A DNA stretch of 63,015 nt from Lachnospiraceae bacterium (lineage in GTDB: Bacteria > Bacillota > Clostridia > Lachnospirales > Lachnospiraceae). The number at the start of each line of letters is the position of its first letter. The stretch's first letter is position 1. A program made the translations under genes and the position numbers. Shown piece by piece: positions 42,268 through 50,892 of the stretch. The notes under the pieces are model-generated. The model was not told where the DNA came from, ran no database searches, and saw nothing but the letters and a program-made list of their open reading frames with translations. The stretch is taken from the NCBI GenBank assembly GCA_009780115.1, contig WRAQ01000015.1, positions 1 to 63,015 on the forward strand, in the 5' to 3' direction.

Positions 42268-43263
42268 CTAAAGGCCTGCCTCAGCCAATGATTTTGAGAT
42301 TATATCGATATCGATTTTGAAACCGGCTTCTTTGCCGGCCCAATATACCGCCCCGGCAACCGGTACAGTATGTAGTTTTTGAAATTCAACATTCCGTCTT
42401 GGCAGCCGCTTCGCTATTTCAAATTTTAGTAAATCTAGTAAATTTTGCGTTTTTTCTTTGACAAATACTGAACCGGCCAATGTAACATAAAGCGATTGGT
42501 CATCCGGAAAATCAAGGGTCGATGCAAGATGAGCAATCCCGCCGGCGTAATGCTCGGCTGATTCCTGCAAAAAGGAAATCGCTACCGGGTCATTTTGAGC
42601 TACGGCCTGGAAAACCATAATATTTAACTCACTTAAGGTTAATGAACCGTCCTCTATATCGGCGGTAATTTTTTCAACATAATCTTTTGCATCCTTGATA
42701 CCAAGCCGCTCAAACAGCATCCGGGTCATGATAGTTTTCGGTTCAAATTTGAACAGCTCGCCGTAAACAGCACCTAATAATTTGAAACTATACCATGAGC
42801 TTCCGCCGCAATCGTTACTATATGGGCCGATTCCCCCGACCTGAACGGTGGCATTGCTATGGTCAACCGCCGCCATTGAAGAACCGGTACCGTTAATAGC
42901 ACAGATACCAACCCCGCCTTTACATCCGGCCGGGACACCAAGGAAAGCATCATTACATAGGATAAAATGCGGTAAGCCAATCCGTTCTACCATCGCCGAA
43001 ATAACCGCGTGTTGCTTTTCGGTATCCACACCGGCGATCCCCATCACCGCAAAAGCCACATCAGCAGGTACTGCGCCGATACCGGCCAGAGTCTCTTTAA
43101 TAAAAGCAGACAGCTCTTTTTCCAATTGGGTAAAAGAATCTTCCATTACCTCATGGTTAAGCGGGCCATGTTTTCCCACTGTAACACACTTGCCGGTCTG
43201 GTCAAAAACCGCAAGATGGCTCTTCGTCCCCCCGCCATCTATCCCAATAATCAAATTCTTCAT
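42268..43263 (-). CDS. BadF/GlcNAc-kinase-like ATPase
   Basis: The 331-residue protein starts with IGIDGGGTKSHLAVFDQTGK, the phosphate-binding hairpin of the ASKHA ATPases in the BadF/BadG/BcrA/BcrD family; VAFAVMGIAGVD, ICAINGTGSSMAAVD and YVTLAGSVF follow. N-acetylglucosamine kinases share this pattern. It sits between GH4 and GH3 glycosidases, spacing 13 and 23 bp, so it probably phosphorylates a hexosamine or hexose released from beta-linked oligosaccharides. Confidence 0.85.
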   Translation of the reverse strand: MKNLIIGIDGGGTKSHLAVFDQTGKCVTVGKHGPLNHEVMEDSFTQLEKELSAFIKETLAGIGAVPADVAFAVMGIAGVDTEKQHAVISAMVERIGLPHFILCNDAFLGVPAGCKGGVGICAINGTGSSMAAVDHSNATVQVGGIGPYSNDCGGSSWYSFKLLGAVYGELFKFEPKTIMTRMLFERLGIKDAKDYVEKITADIEDGSLTLSELNIMVFQAVAQNDPVAISFLQESAEHYAGGIAHLASTLDFPDDQSLYVTLAGSVFVKEKTQNLLDLLKFEIAKRLPRRNVEFQKLHTVPVAGAVYWAGKEAGFKIDIDIISKSLAEAGL

Positions 43264-43276
43264 ATCTTTTCCTTTC

Positions 43277-44557
43277 TTAGAAAAACCTCGGTAAAAATTC
43301 GCGGTTCACTTCCAGCATTTCATTAAGCATTGGGGCCGCTTTATCATAATCGCCAATTAACGGATGTACCATTAATGCAGCAAGGGCCGCATCGCGGTCG
43401 CCATTAATCGCCGCTTTGACTGCCAGCCGCTCATAAGCCTTAACCGCCTGCATTAACCCGACAACATAGTCATTGTAAACCGTAACCGGAAGCGGGGTAA
43501 CACCATCACTTCCGACTTTACATTTAACTTCGATCACATCATCATTATTCATAAAGGGGACTGCCCCATTATTCTTCGCCGCAAGGACATGGACTTCTTG
43601 CTTATCATTGTAAATAGCTTCGGCGACAGAAACAGCGGCGGTAGAATAAAGGGAACCCCCCCGCTTTTCAAGTTCAACCGGTTTTTCTTTCAAATTCGGG
43701 TCTGCATATTGCTTAATCAGATTGGCTTCCAAATCACGGCATTCTTCACCCCGGCTTTGTTCGGCTTCACGGCATTTCTGAATTTGTTGTTCCCGGGTAT
43801 AGAAGTAGCTTAGATATGATGAAGGTATATAGGGGATTGCCCGTAAAAGAGCCGGGTCGTATTCGATTTCCGGAACATTTTTCATTGTCGCCCCGGCTTT
43901 TCCGGATAAAGCGCTGACAAGGTTTTCTGTTTCCCCTTTTTTGATTACCGAAGTAATAAAGCTAAGGTGGTTAAGGCCAACATATTCATAATCAAATTCC
44001 CTGGTCCCGATAGTATCTTCGATTTCTTTCAGCATATTGATGGCACAGTTACAAAGTCCAACCATCTTGGTATCAGTTTCATTGAGGATTGCTTGCGCAA
44101 TAATACCGGACGGGTTGGAAAAATTAATCAGCCAGGCATCATCGGCCGCCATTTTTTTCATCCGTTCGGCAATATCCATAATCACCGGAACTGTCCGTAA
44201 GGCTTTCATAAATCCGCCCATACCGGTCGTTTCCTGTCCTAAGCAACCATATTTCAATGGTATTTTTTCATCGTTAATCCGCGAAGCCATTTGCCCGACA
44301 CGCACCTGGCCAAAAACAAAAGAAGCTTCATCAATCGCCCGGTCCAAATCCGTTGTCATGATGATATCGCCGCGGAAACCAACTGCTTCCATTTGACGTT
44401 TCGCCAAACCTCCCACAATTTCTAACCGTTTTTCGTCAATGTCCATCAAGACAAATTCAGTAAATGGTAATAATTCTTTCCTTGCGGTAAAACCTTCGAC
44501 GATTTCCGGTGTATATGTACTACCGGCACCAATAATAGTGGCTTTTAGTTTTTTCAT
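43277..44557 (-). CDS. Glycoside hydrolase family 4, 6-phospho-beta-glucosidase type
   Basis: The 426-residue enzyme begins with the NAD-binding motif IGAGSTYTPEIVEGF and has MTTDLDRAIDEASFVFGQVRVG, LINFSNPSG, LCNCAINML with the metal-binding Cys, and YVGLNHLSF with His. GH4 enzymes use NAD+ and a metal for hydrolysis by an oxidation/elimination route; this sequence looks like the beta-specific phospho-glucosidases (LicH group). The substrate may be cellobiose-6-phosphate or a relative. ATG at 44557 was chosen; GTG at 44563 is also possible. First gene of the operon. Confidence 0.88.
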   Translation of the reverse strand: MKKLKATIIGAGSTYTPEIVEGFTARKELLPFTEFVLMDIDEKRLEIVGGLAKRQMEAVGFRGDIIMTTDLDRAIDEASFVFGQVRVGQMASRINDEKIPLKYGCLGQETTGMGGFMKALRTVPVIMDIAERMKKMAADDAWLINFSNPSGIIAQAILNETDTKMVGLCNCAINMLKEIEDTIGTREFDYEYVGLNHLSFITSVIKKGETENLVSALSGKAGATMKNVPEIEYDPALLRAIPYIPSSYLSYFYTREQQIQKCREAEQSRGEECRDLEANLIKQYADPNLKEKPVELEKRGGSLYSTAAVSVAEAIYNDKQEVHVLAAKNNGAVPFMNNDDVIEVKCKVGSDGVTPLPVTVYNDYVVGLMQAVKAYERLAVKAAINGDRDAALAALMVHPLIGDYDKAAPMLNEMLEVNREFLPRFF

Positions 44558-44672
44558 TTCCACAGCCTTTCTTTAAAGTTTAGATTAGTATTATTAAGCA
44601 CTATTACAGCACAGCTTTAGCTGTGAATAGTGACACTATAAATATACCAATCTACGCCCTTTTTGTAAAGTA

Positions 44673-44698
44673 AAAAACACGCTTTTTTGCGTGTTTTT
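44673..44698. terminator. Bidirectional terminator upstream of the GH4 operon
   Basis: AAAAACACGC at 44673-44682 pairs with GCGTGTTTTT at 44689-44698 with a T6 loop. It separates the small 50-aa gene from the GH4 operon. Confidence 0.85.
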
Positions 44699-44720
44699 AA
44701 GTAATTAGCTGTTAAATGCT

Positions 44721-44873
44721 TTAGAGTCTCTTATTTTTATTCTTTTTTGAAGCATCTGTATTATTATACTGACCGGTTTTTATTTCTGCGATAAGGTTTT
44801 CTTGAAAAGCGAGTAAAGAGGCCATACTTTTAATATCTTTTTTAATATTTTGCGATGATTTATTATTATTCAT
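44721..44873 (-). CDS. Small hypothetical protein, 50 aa
   Basis: ATG at 44873 follows AAAGGAGGGCG, an excellent SD. The product (MNNNKSSQNIKKDIKSMASL and on) is basic, with a helix (SMASLLAFQENLIAEIKTG) and a Lys/Asn-rich C-terminus. No signal, no known motif. It stands alone between terminators and the 103-bp repeats. The strong SD argues that it is translated. Confidence 0.5.
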   Translation of the reverse strand: MNNNKSSQNIKKDIKSMASLLAFQENLIAEIKTGQYNNTDASKKNKNKRL

Positions 44874-45048
44874 ATTGAAACGCCCTCCTTTTTCTTTTGC
44901 TAATTCAACTTTAAATCTATATCGGCATAAGAGCAAGGAGAATGTCGTTTTATTGTAATTTTTAATAGATATTCACATTGTAATTGAAATTTATTTATGT
45001 ATTATGCACAAATTAGTTATAAAGCAAGGAAGACAATAAACACTCTCC

Positions 45049-45314
45049 GTCACTGCGGCCTAATTGGCTCATGCGTTCAGTTTAATCTCTGTAGAAGGCG
45101 GCCTAAGGTTCCTGCGAGTTGTTTTTGCCTTCCTTGCTTGCGAACCAGAAGGTCACTGCGGCCTAATTGGCTTATGCGTTCAGTTTAATCTCTGTAGAAG
45201 GCGGCCTAAGGTTCCTGCGAGTTGTTTTTGCCTTCCTTGCTTGCGAATCAGAAGGTCACTCACGGCCTAATTGGCTCATGCGTTCAGTTTAATCTCTGTA
45301 GAAGGCGGCCTAAC
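45049..45314. repeat. 103-bp tandem repeat, two and a half units
   Basis: Units start at 45049, 45152 and 45255, exactly 103 bp apart, nearly identical. Each unit contains two CGGCCTAA motifs about 43 bp apart, one near its start and one in the middle, and a Cys/Thr-rich run. The third unit is partial, ending before the stop of the next gene at 45324. An AGCAAGGAAG upstream at about 45022 mirrors CTTCCTTGCT in the units. No gene is supported in it. Confidence 0.9.
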
Positions 45315-45323
45315 TACCTCATA

Positions 45324-46025
45324 CTATACAATTAGTTCCTGTAATAGTTCCTCGATTTCATCTTCGGAGAAGTGTGGCGGCGCAGACTGCGCCGGTGTTG
45401 CCGGCCGGGGGTCGTAATCTAACACCGGCTTTGATTTATTTTCGAGCGGTATTGTGACGATTTTTTCTTTTCCAGCAGCTTCATTAACCGGTGCGGCAAT
45501 TTTTTCACTATTTTTGAGTCTTGATAATAGGTGATTTTCCAGATGGTCCATTAGATTAATCTTTAGCGCTTCGCGGCGGCCGGGGATATCAACCAGGGCG
45601 GCAACTGAATAGTATATGTACAGACCGACAATTGCCAAAATATAATAAGGCAGCAGACGAAACATCGTTTCACCGGAAATAATACCAATACTTGCCCCAA
45701 CCCCGGAAGTAAAAACTGCCAGCATCATCAGTTGTGAGGATAAACGCCTTAAGCTGTTAAGGGATAAACGGAAAAGCATTAGGCGGCTAATGAATTTATC
45801 CACAAAAACAGAAATATTAGGGACATTACCATTAAGCTGATAACAGTTCTGAAATTTAAGCTTACACAGCTTCAAATGTTTATTTTCAGTCGTTGAGAGA
45901 TTTTCTGCTTCATTAATCAGCTTTTGATAAATCACCCCGATTAGGACTTGTCCGATAATACTAAGCAACATCAGGGTAATAATAATTATTGTTAATAGTA
46001 TATTTTCAAACAAAATTTGAAACAT
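45324..46025 (-). CDS. Conserved-looking membrane protein of unknown function
   Basis: The 233-residue protein has an N-terminal helix (LLTIIIITLMLLSIIGQVLIGVIY), a cytosolic-like stretch, two further helices (about 98-118 and 126-146), and a charged C-terminal tail with Pro-rich part and the acidic end FSEDEIEELLQELIV. I do not recognise a family. Its stop is only 10 bp from the 103-bp repeats. ATG at 46025 has GGAAGGC about nine bases upstream. Confidence 0.65.
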   Translation of the reverse strand: MFQILFENILLTIIIITLMLLSIIGQVLIGVIYQKLINEAENLSTTENKHLKLCKLKFQNCYQLNGNVPNISVFVDKFISRLMLFRLSLNSLRRLSSQLMMLAVFTSGVGASIGIISGETMFRLLPYYILAIVGLYIYYSVAALVDIPGRREALKINLMDHLENHLLSRLKNSEKIAAPVNEAAGKEKIVTIPLENKSKPVLDYDPRPATPAQSAPPHFSEDEIEELLQELIV

Positions 46026-46147
46026 TAATATGACCTTGCCTTCCTGTATGGTTTACGCTATATTTATTATGATACAAAATTAAATTGACCACAATATATT
46101 AAGGGGAATAAAGCATCTTTAGATTACGACAAAAAATGAGGGTTTAA

Positions 46148-46202
46148 TATGAAAGATTACATCTTTCATATATCTTGATTTGAATGCCGCTTTAAAAGCG
46201 GC
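46148..46202 (+). repeat. Two adjacent hairpins upstream of murG
   Basis: TATGAAAGAT/ATCTTTCATA (46148-46170) and GCCGCTTT/AAAGCGGC (46186-46202) form two perfect hairpins immediately before the murG start. The layout of an A/T hairpin and a G/C hairpin recurs at 47409-47472 and at 1-110, so this may be a degenerate member of the same extragenic element. Confidence 0.5.
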
Positions 46203-46216
46203 TCATGGGAGTCATT

Positions 46217-47305
46217 GTGAAAAAAGTGAAAAAAATCGTCTTGACCGGCGGCGGGACAGCCGGCCACGTAACACCTAATATTGCCCTGCTGCCGGCCCTT
46301 AAGAATTTGGGTTATGAGATATCTTATCTCGGGTCACACGGCGGCATTGAAAAAAAGCTGATTACTGATTTTGATATCCCCTATTATGGCATTTCCGTGG
46401 GTAAATTCCGGCGCTATTTTGACCTGAAAAATTTTACCGACCCTTTACGTATCATTAAAGGTTATGCTGAAGCTAAAAAGCATTTGCAATTGATTAAACC
46501 CGATTTGGTTTTTTCAAAAGGCGGTTTCGTTAGCGTTCCGGTTGTCCGCGCCGCCGCTTCCCTGAAAATTCCCTGTCTAATTCATGAATCAGATATGACC
46601 CCCGGCCTTGCTAACAAGATGTGTATTTCGGTTGCTGAAACCGTCTGCTGTAATTTCCCCGAAACTGTCAAAATGCTTAAGAACGGAAAAGCGGTCCTAA
46701 CCGGTTCGCCGATTCGCAGTGAATTAAAGCATGGCAATCCGGTCGCAGCCCTGAATTTATGCGGTTTTACCGCCAATATTCCGGTTATTATGGTCATCGG
46801 CGGCAGTCTCGGCGCAAGTTCAATTAACAAGACATTAAGGGCGGCTTTGCCGAAACTTTTAGAAGATTTTCAAATCATCCATATTTGCGGTAAGGACAAA
46901 ACTGACAATACATTACTGAATCTTAAAGGATACAAACAGTTCGAATATGTAAAAGCAGAACTTAAGGATTTGCTTGCAATTGCTGAATTGGTGGTTTCCC
47001 GTGCCGGGGCAAATTCGATTTGTGAATTACTTGCGCTAAAAAAGCCGAATTTATTGATTCCGCTTTCCGCCGGTTCAAGCCGCGGCGACCAAATTCAAAA
47101 TGCCCATTCTTTTGAATCACAAGGTTTTAGTATCGTTATAAATGACGACGATTTGACCGAATCACTATTGATTGACAAAATCCATGAACTTTACTTTTCC
47201 CGCTCAAACTATATTGAAGCAATGGAGCGAAGCAATCAACTTAATTCTATCCAAACGATTGTTGAGTTGATGGAGCAAACCGTTTCACGATTTCACTCTC
47301 TTTAA
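46217..47305 (+). CDS. murG: UDP-GlcNAc-undecaprenyl-PP-MurNAc-pentapeptide transferase
   Basis: The 362-residue GT28 enzyme has VLTGGGTAGHVTPNIALLPAL (Gly-rich loop near the N-terminus), SKGGFVSVPVVRAA, HESDMTPGLANK, and MVIGGSLGASSIN and SRAGANSICELLALKKPNLLIPLSAGSSRGDQ. It makes lipid II at the inner membrane face. I prefer GTG at 46217 with GGGAG five to six bases upstream; the ATG at 46205 has no SD and begins at the hairpin. The gene stands alone, not in a division cluster. Confidence 0.9.
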   Translation: MKKVKKIVLTGGGTAGHVTPNIALLPALKNLGYEISYLGSHGGIEKKLITDFDIPYYGISVGKFRRYFDLKNFTDPLRIIKGYAEAKKHLQLIKPDLVFSKGGFVSVPVVRAAASLKIPCLIHESDMTPGLANKMCISVAETVCCNFPETVKMLKNGKAVLTGSPIRSELKHGNPVAALNLCGFTANIPVIMVIGGSLGASSINKTLRAALPKLLEDFQIIHICGKDKTDNTLLNLKGYKQFEYVKAELKDLLAIAELVVSRAGANSICELLALKKPNLLIPLSAGSSRGDQIQNAHSFESQGFSIVINDDDLTESLLIDKIHELYFSRSNYIEAMERSNQLNSIQTIVELMEQTVSRFHSL

Positions 47306-47387
47306 ACGTTGGATTACTATGTCTGGTGCAGCCGGCAAGCCATAAAAGAGTAAGGATTAAAATTAATAACATTGCAATTTTTTTCAT
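47247..47387 (-). CDS. Possible 46-aa lipoprotein antisense to the murG 3' end
   Basis: On the minus strand ATG at 47387 opens MKKIAMLLILILTLLWLAGC, a short lipoprotein signal with the LAGC lipobox at residues 17-20, followed by about 26 residues rich in charged amino acids. GAGG lies about 12 bases upstream. It overlaps the end of murG by 59 bp. The signal sequence looks too good to be chance, but the mature part is tiny, so I rate it as a candidate only. Confidence 0.4.
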   Translation of the reverse strand: MKKIAMLLILILTLLWLAGCTRHSNPTFKESEIVKRFAPSTQQSFG

Positions 47388-47408
47388 ATGGGGGATAACC
47401 TCTGTTAT

Positions 47409-47472
47409 ATCATGATTTCTAAAGAAATCATGACCTCCGGCGGATGCGCAGTAAAACTGCGCTGATATAATG
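47409..47472 (+). repeat. Extragenic hairpin element, copy 2
   Basis: CATGATTTC/GAAATCATG (47410-47431), then CCTCCGGCGGATGCGCAG and GCGCAGT/ACTGCGC (about 47453-47470). The same order of parts with shared CCTCCGG and GGATGCGCA is found in reverse at 1-110. It lies between murG and exoA. Confidence 0.45.
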
Positions 47473-47532
47473 CTTTATATAGGATTACCAATTAATGGAT
47501 TAATATACCGCTTACAAGAAAGGATAAAAATT

Positions 47533-48285
47533 ATGAAACTAATATCATGGAATGTTAACGGAATCCGCGCCTGTGCGGGAAAAGGGTTTATGGACTTTTT
47601 TAATCAGGAAGAAGCTGATATTTTCTGTCTGCAGGAGACAAAGATACAGCCGGAGCAAATTGAATTACCCCTTTCCGGTTATCATCAATATTGGAATTAT
47701 GCGGTAAGAAAAGGCTATTCCGGTACCGCAATCTTTACCAAACAAGAACCGATAAGTGTCCGTTATGGTATTGATATCGAAGAGCATGACCAGGAAGGCC
47801 GGATTATCACTTTGGAAATGGCCGACTTTTACATAATAACCATTTATACGCCAAATTCAAAAGACCAACTTCTTCGTTTGGATTACCGGATGAGATGGGA
47901 AGATGCCTTTCTTGCATATCTGAAAAAATTGGAACAACACAAGCCGGTTATTTTCTGCGGTGACTTAAATGTCGCCCATAACGAAATAGATTTGAAAAAC
48001 CCTAAGTCCAACCGCCGCAACGCCGGGTTCACCGACGAAGAAAGAGGAAAATTTACAGACTTGTTGAATGCTGGTTTTGTTGATACTTTCCGTCATTTTT
48101 ATCCTGATTTGACAGGTGCTTATTCGTGGTGGTCATATCGTTTTCAGGCAAGGACAAGAAATGTCGGGTGGCGGATTGATTATTTCGTCGTATCGGAAAT
48201 CTTAAAAGGGCGGCTTACTGATGCCTTAATTTATCAGGATGCCCTTGGTTCCGACCATTGCCCGGTAGGGTTAATCTTAAAATAA
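47533..48285 (+). CDS. exoA: Exodeoxyribonuclease III / AP endonuclease
   Basis: The 250-residue enzyme has [25 protein letters not shown] (catalytic Glu), [28 protein letters not shown], and the final [11 protein letters not shown] (catalytic Asp-His). This is the ExoIII/Xth family that cuts apurinic sites in base excision repair. ATG at 47533 follows AGAAAGGA. The gene ends in a terminator. Confidence 0.94.
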   Translation: MKLISWNVNGIRACAGKGFMDFFNQEEADIFCLQETKIQPEQIELPLSGYHQYWNYAVRKGYSGTAIFTKQEPISVRYGIDIEEHDQEGRIITLEMADFYIITIYTPNSKDQLLRLDYRMRWEDAFLAYLKKLEQHKPVIFCGDLNVAHNEIDLKNPKSNRRNAGFTDEERGKFTDLLNAGFVDTFRHFYPDLTGAYSWWSYRFQARTRNVGWRIDYFVVSEILKGRLTDALIYQDALGSDHCPVGLILK

Positions 48286-48287
48286 AA

Positions 48288-48312
48288 AGAATGGCCTCTT
48301 TAAGCCATTCTT
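48288..48312 (+). terminator. Terminator of exoA
   Basis: AGAATGGC at 48289-48296 pairs with GCCATTCT at 48305-48312. T-tract is short (TCTCG), but it follows the exoA stop by four bases. Confidence 0.6.
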
Positions 48313-48317
48313 CTCGA

Positions 48318-48400
48318 ATGAAGAGTACCTGCCTAGCAGGTCTAGATTTTGTTTGTTTGCATTCCTATAGATGCAAACTTAGAAAATTCTCTTCATTATT
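48318..48400. repeat. Interspersed palindromic element, copy A
   Basis: AATGAAGAG at about 48317 pairs with CTCTTCATT near 48390, and inside them lie TCTAGATTTTGTTTGTTTGC and ATGCAAACTTAGAAAAT. The core GCAAACTTAGAAAAT recurs exactly downstream of recF (55960-55974). It overlaps the stop region of the CDF gene. Confidence 0.6.
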
Positions 48401-49277
48401 CCAACGGCTCAATATGAATCGTTGTTTCCATGCCAAATCGTTCTTTTATCATCGCTTCTATTGAGGTTGCGATGATATGCCCGCCTTCGATGGACATATT
48501 TTTATTAAGCATAATGTGCAAGGTTAGCTCTTTTTGCAAAATGTAATTATGCAAATGAAAATGGTGGACTTTCAAATCATTGCCATAAAGTTGCTTTATT
48601 TCGGCGGTAATCTCGTCAATTAATTTTTTATCCGGCTCTTCGCCCAATATCTTAGTTATTGATTCTTTTAGGATTTGGAAAGCGGCATAGAAAATCGCCA
48701 GGGCGCAAAACATACCAAGGACACTATCCATCCACCATAACCCCGGCATAAAGCGGGATATAATTATACCAATTAAAACCACTACTGATGATAACGAATC
48801 TGAACGGTGATGCCAGCCATCGGCGACTAAAACTACATTATTAGTTTTCCGGCCAAGGTAAAAAGAATATTGGGCAAGCACTTCTTTAGCGATGATTGAA
48901 AAAACAGTTACAAAGATTGCTAAAGTACCAAAAACAACGCTTTCTTTATTCTGAAATCTTTCAATTGAGCTGGTCAGAAATTCATAAGCGATAATCCCTA
49001 AAACCAAAGCAATAAAGATAGCCGAAAGCTGTTCCCAGCGCCCATGGCCGAAAGGATGCTCTTTATCCGGTTTTTTTGAAGCAAGTTTCGCAGAAAATAC
49101 TACGAATATCGAAGTCAGGGAATCGGACATCGTATGCCAGGCATCGGCAATTAATGCGATTGACCCTGTCACCGTACCTGCCCAAAATTTTATGGCAAAT
49201 AACAGGGCATTTACCACTACTGAAACAATTCCTTCAACAATTTGTGCTTTTTCTCTTGAATGTAAATTATTGTGCAT
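48396..49277 (-). CDS. Cation diffusion facilitator (CDF) metal exporter
   Basis: The 293-residue protein has six helices and the CDF motifs: GSIALIADAWHTMSDSLTS (helix 2 metal site), HPFGHGRWEQLSA, and VLVADGWHHRSDSLSS (helix 5), then a cytosolic C-terminal domain with VHHFHLHNY and HIMLN. His in helix 2 (AWHTMSD) suggests Zn, or Ni/Co given its riboswitch. It exports metal with proton antiport. The gene is under a NiCo-like riboswitch. Confidence 0.9.
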   Translation of the reverse strand: MHNNLHSREKAQIVEGIVSVVVNALLFAIKFWAGTVTGSIALIADAWHTMSDSLTSIFVVFSAKLASKKPDKEHPFGHGRWEQLSAIFIALVLGIIAYEFLTSSIERFQNKESVVFGTLAIFVTVFSIIAKEVLAQYSFYLGRKTNNVVLVADGWHHRSDSLSSVVVLIGIIISRFMPGLWWMDSVLGMFCALAIFYAAFQILKESITKILGEEPDKKLIDEITAEIKQLYGNDLKVHHFHLHNYILQKELTLHIMLNKNMSIEGGHIIATSIEAMIKERFGMETTIHIEPLE

Positions 49278-49336
49278 ATTTTTGACCCTCCGAATTAATA
49301 TATTATGTTCCGGCTATGGTTCTTAAAATAAGAAAA

Positions 49337-49442
49337 CGCACCTACGGAACATATTCTGTCCCATAGATGCGTAAATAAGCATCTATTGCCGCTGCGGCGG
49401 CCCAGCCCCACAAACTTAGAAAGTTTATCGCCTGCTCAGATT
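49337..49442 (-). ncRNA. NiCo (czcD) riboswitch
   Basis: On the minus strand the leader carries GAGCAGGC, then GGGGCTGGGCCGCC, then TGGGACAGAATATGTTCCGTAGGTGCG. These sections and spacing match the conserved elements I recall for the czcD/NiCo riboswitch, a four-way junction that senses Ni2+/Co2+ (also discussed as sensing iron) and controls CDF exporters. It lies 60 bp before the CDF start. The promoter is at 49441-49469. Confidence 0.8.
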
Positions 49443-49469
49443 TATATGGTTATCTTTAGTATATTACAA
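49441..49469 (-). promoter_or_regulatory. Sigma-A promoter of the riboswitch transcript
   Basis: On the minus strand TTGTAA (49464-49469), 17 bp, TATAAA (49441-49446). It starts the leader that contains the NiCo riboswitch. Confidence 0.75.
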
Positions 49470-49583
49470 CTCATTAAATTTAACAACTACTTTTTCTTCA
49501 TAATCTCTCCGGCTCAAGTTTATTGCCGATGAAAGTGAGTTTCGGGTTTCTGTGGTTTTGGGAAAACTACCCTAAACCAATTT

Positions 49584-50405
49584 CTATTGTTTTTCTTTTT
49601 TGCCCAACATAACTGTCAATAAACCCCCAAGTACCATAAACCCGATACCTATCAGCGTAGCAAGATTAAAGCCAACACCACCGGGAAATAATGGGGCAAC
49701 TGACCCAACCACCATTCCCATTATTGCGCTGTAAATCATCAGCTTATATCTTTTGATAACAAGCAAAACCAATTTTGCCCCAACCACTATCCCTAATAAT
49801 ATGCCAATTGCCGCCGGGATTAAAACTGAAAAGTTAAAGCCTTTAAGTGCTTCCATGAACAAATCATAAACGCCGAAGGCGACAAGAATAAAGGCACCCG
49901 AAATCCCCGGCATTATCATTGCCATCGCAGCAAAAAAAGAATAAATAATAATTTGAATAACAAAAACAAAACTTAGTTCTTGATTAATATCAGTTGCAAA
50001 AATTCCTAAACGCTCCATCATGAAAAGTAAAAACACAGCCGAAAACCCTATCAAAAAGGGGATAATGCAAATGGGTTTCACTTTTTCATCTTCGGTTGCC
50101 AATTTGGCAATCATTGGTATTCCGCCAAGAATCAAACCCATAAAAAATAAGTTAGTTTGAATGCCAAAAACCGAAAGCAGATATACTATCGCATGGGCAA
50201 AGCCAATCAATCCCCCTACCGCCCCAATACCAAAGCACACAAGAAATAAGATATTCTTTTTTATCGCTTTAATATTCAAGGCAAATGCTTCACAAATAGT
50301 ATCGTAACAACCAAAAATTACCAAAAATGTCCCTCCGCTTAGCCCGGGGACTACTAAGGCAATACCATATACCATTCCATAAATTAATCCAAGTAAATTC
50401 CGCAT
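49584..50405 (-). CDS. popT: DUF368 protein, undecaprenyl-phosphate translocase PopT-like
   Basis: The 273-residue, eight-helix protein opens with MRNLLGLIYGMVYGIALVVPGLSGGTFLVIFGCYD, matching DUF368, and repeats the pattern VMPGISGAFILVAFGVYD at about 175-192. The two inverted similar halves are typical of this superfamily. DUF368 proteins have been shown to recycle undecaprenyl phosphate across the membrane. It follows ogt by 31 bp on the same strand. Confidence 0.85.
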   Translation of the reverse strand: MRNLLGLIYGMVYGIALVVPGLSGGTFLVIFGCYDTICEAFALNIKAIKKNILFLVCFGIGAVGGLIGFAHAIVYLLSVFGIQTNLFFMGLILGGIPMIAKLATEDEKVKPICIIPFLIGFSAVFLLFMMERLGIFATDINQELSFVFVIQIIIYSFFAAMAMIMPGISGAFILVAFGVYDLFMEALKGFNFSVLIPAAIGILLGIVVGAKLVLLVIKRYKLMIYSAIMGMVVGSVAPLFPGGVGFNLATLIGIGFMVLGGLLTVMLGKKEKQ

Positions 50406-50436
50406 TCGTATTTCTTTCCTTTGTCCTTTTTATATC

Positions 50437-50892
50437 TTATCCTTCCAGTTTAAGCAAAAATTCTTTATTTTCCATGCCGCCGCCGAAACCGGTTAAACTT
50501 CCGTCGGCCCCGATGACCCGGTGGCAGGGGATAATAATAGCAATCGGATTACGGTTATTTGCCATTCCGACAGCCCTAAAACCTTTAGGGCTGTCACTCA
50601 TTTTCGCAATTTCACCATAACTTCTGGTTTCACCGTAAGGGATTTTTTGAAGATTCTGCCAAACCTTCTTTTGAAAATCTGTGCCGGAGGGTTCTAAAGG
50701 TAAGCCAAATTCTTTTCTCTGACCGGCGAAATATTCATCTAACTGCCGAATCACTTCTTCCAACAGTTTATTATCTGTTTCGCAACTTTGCCCGGTTAAA
50801 TCACCGAATTGCAGGCCGGTAACGGCTTTTTCATTGACTGATATAGTCAATGGACCGATAGGGCTTTGGTATATTTTCTTTTGTATTTTCAT
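50437..50892 (-). CDS. ogt: Methylated-DNA-protein cysteine methyltransferase
   Basis: The 151-residue protein has the alkyl acceptor IIPCHRVIGADGSLTGFGGG and the helix-turn-helix region SYGEIAKMSDSPKGFRAVGMANNRNP. It repairs O6-methylguanine by transferring the methyl group to its own Cys. ATG at 50892 was chosen; TTG at 50904 lies 12 bases before. It forms an operon with popT. Confidence 0.93.
   Translation of the reverse strand: MKIQKKIYQSPIGPLTISVNEKAVTGLQFGDLTGQSCETDNKLLEEVIRQLDEYFAGQRKEFGLPLEPSGTDFQKKVWQNLQKIPYGETRSYGEIAKMSDSPKGFRAVGMANNRNPIAIIIPCHRVIGADGSLTGFGGGMENKEFLLKLEG

Noticed and set aside
44997-45270. Two plus-strand ORFs over the 103-bp repeats
   Set aside because: They are translations of a tandem DNA repeat, with no SD and no domain; the repetition explains their length.
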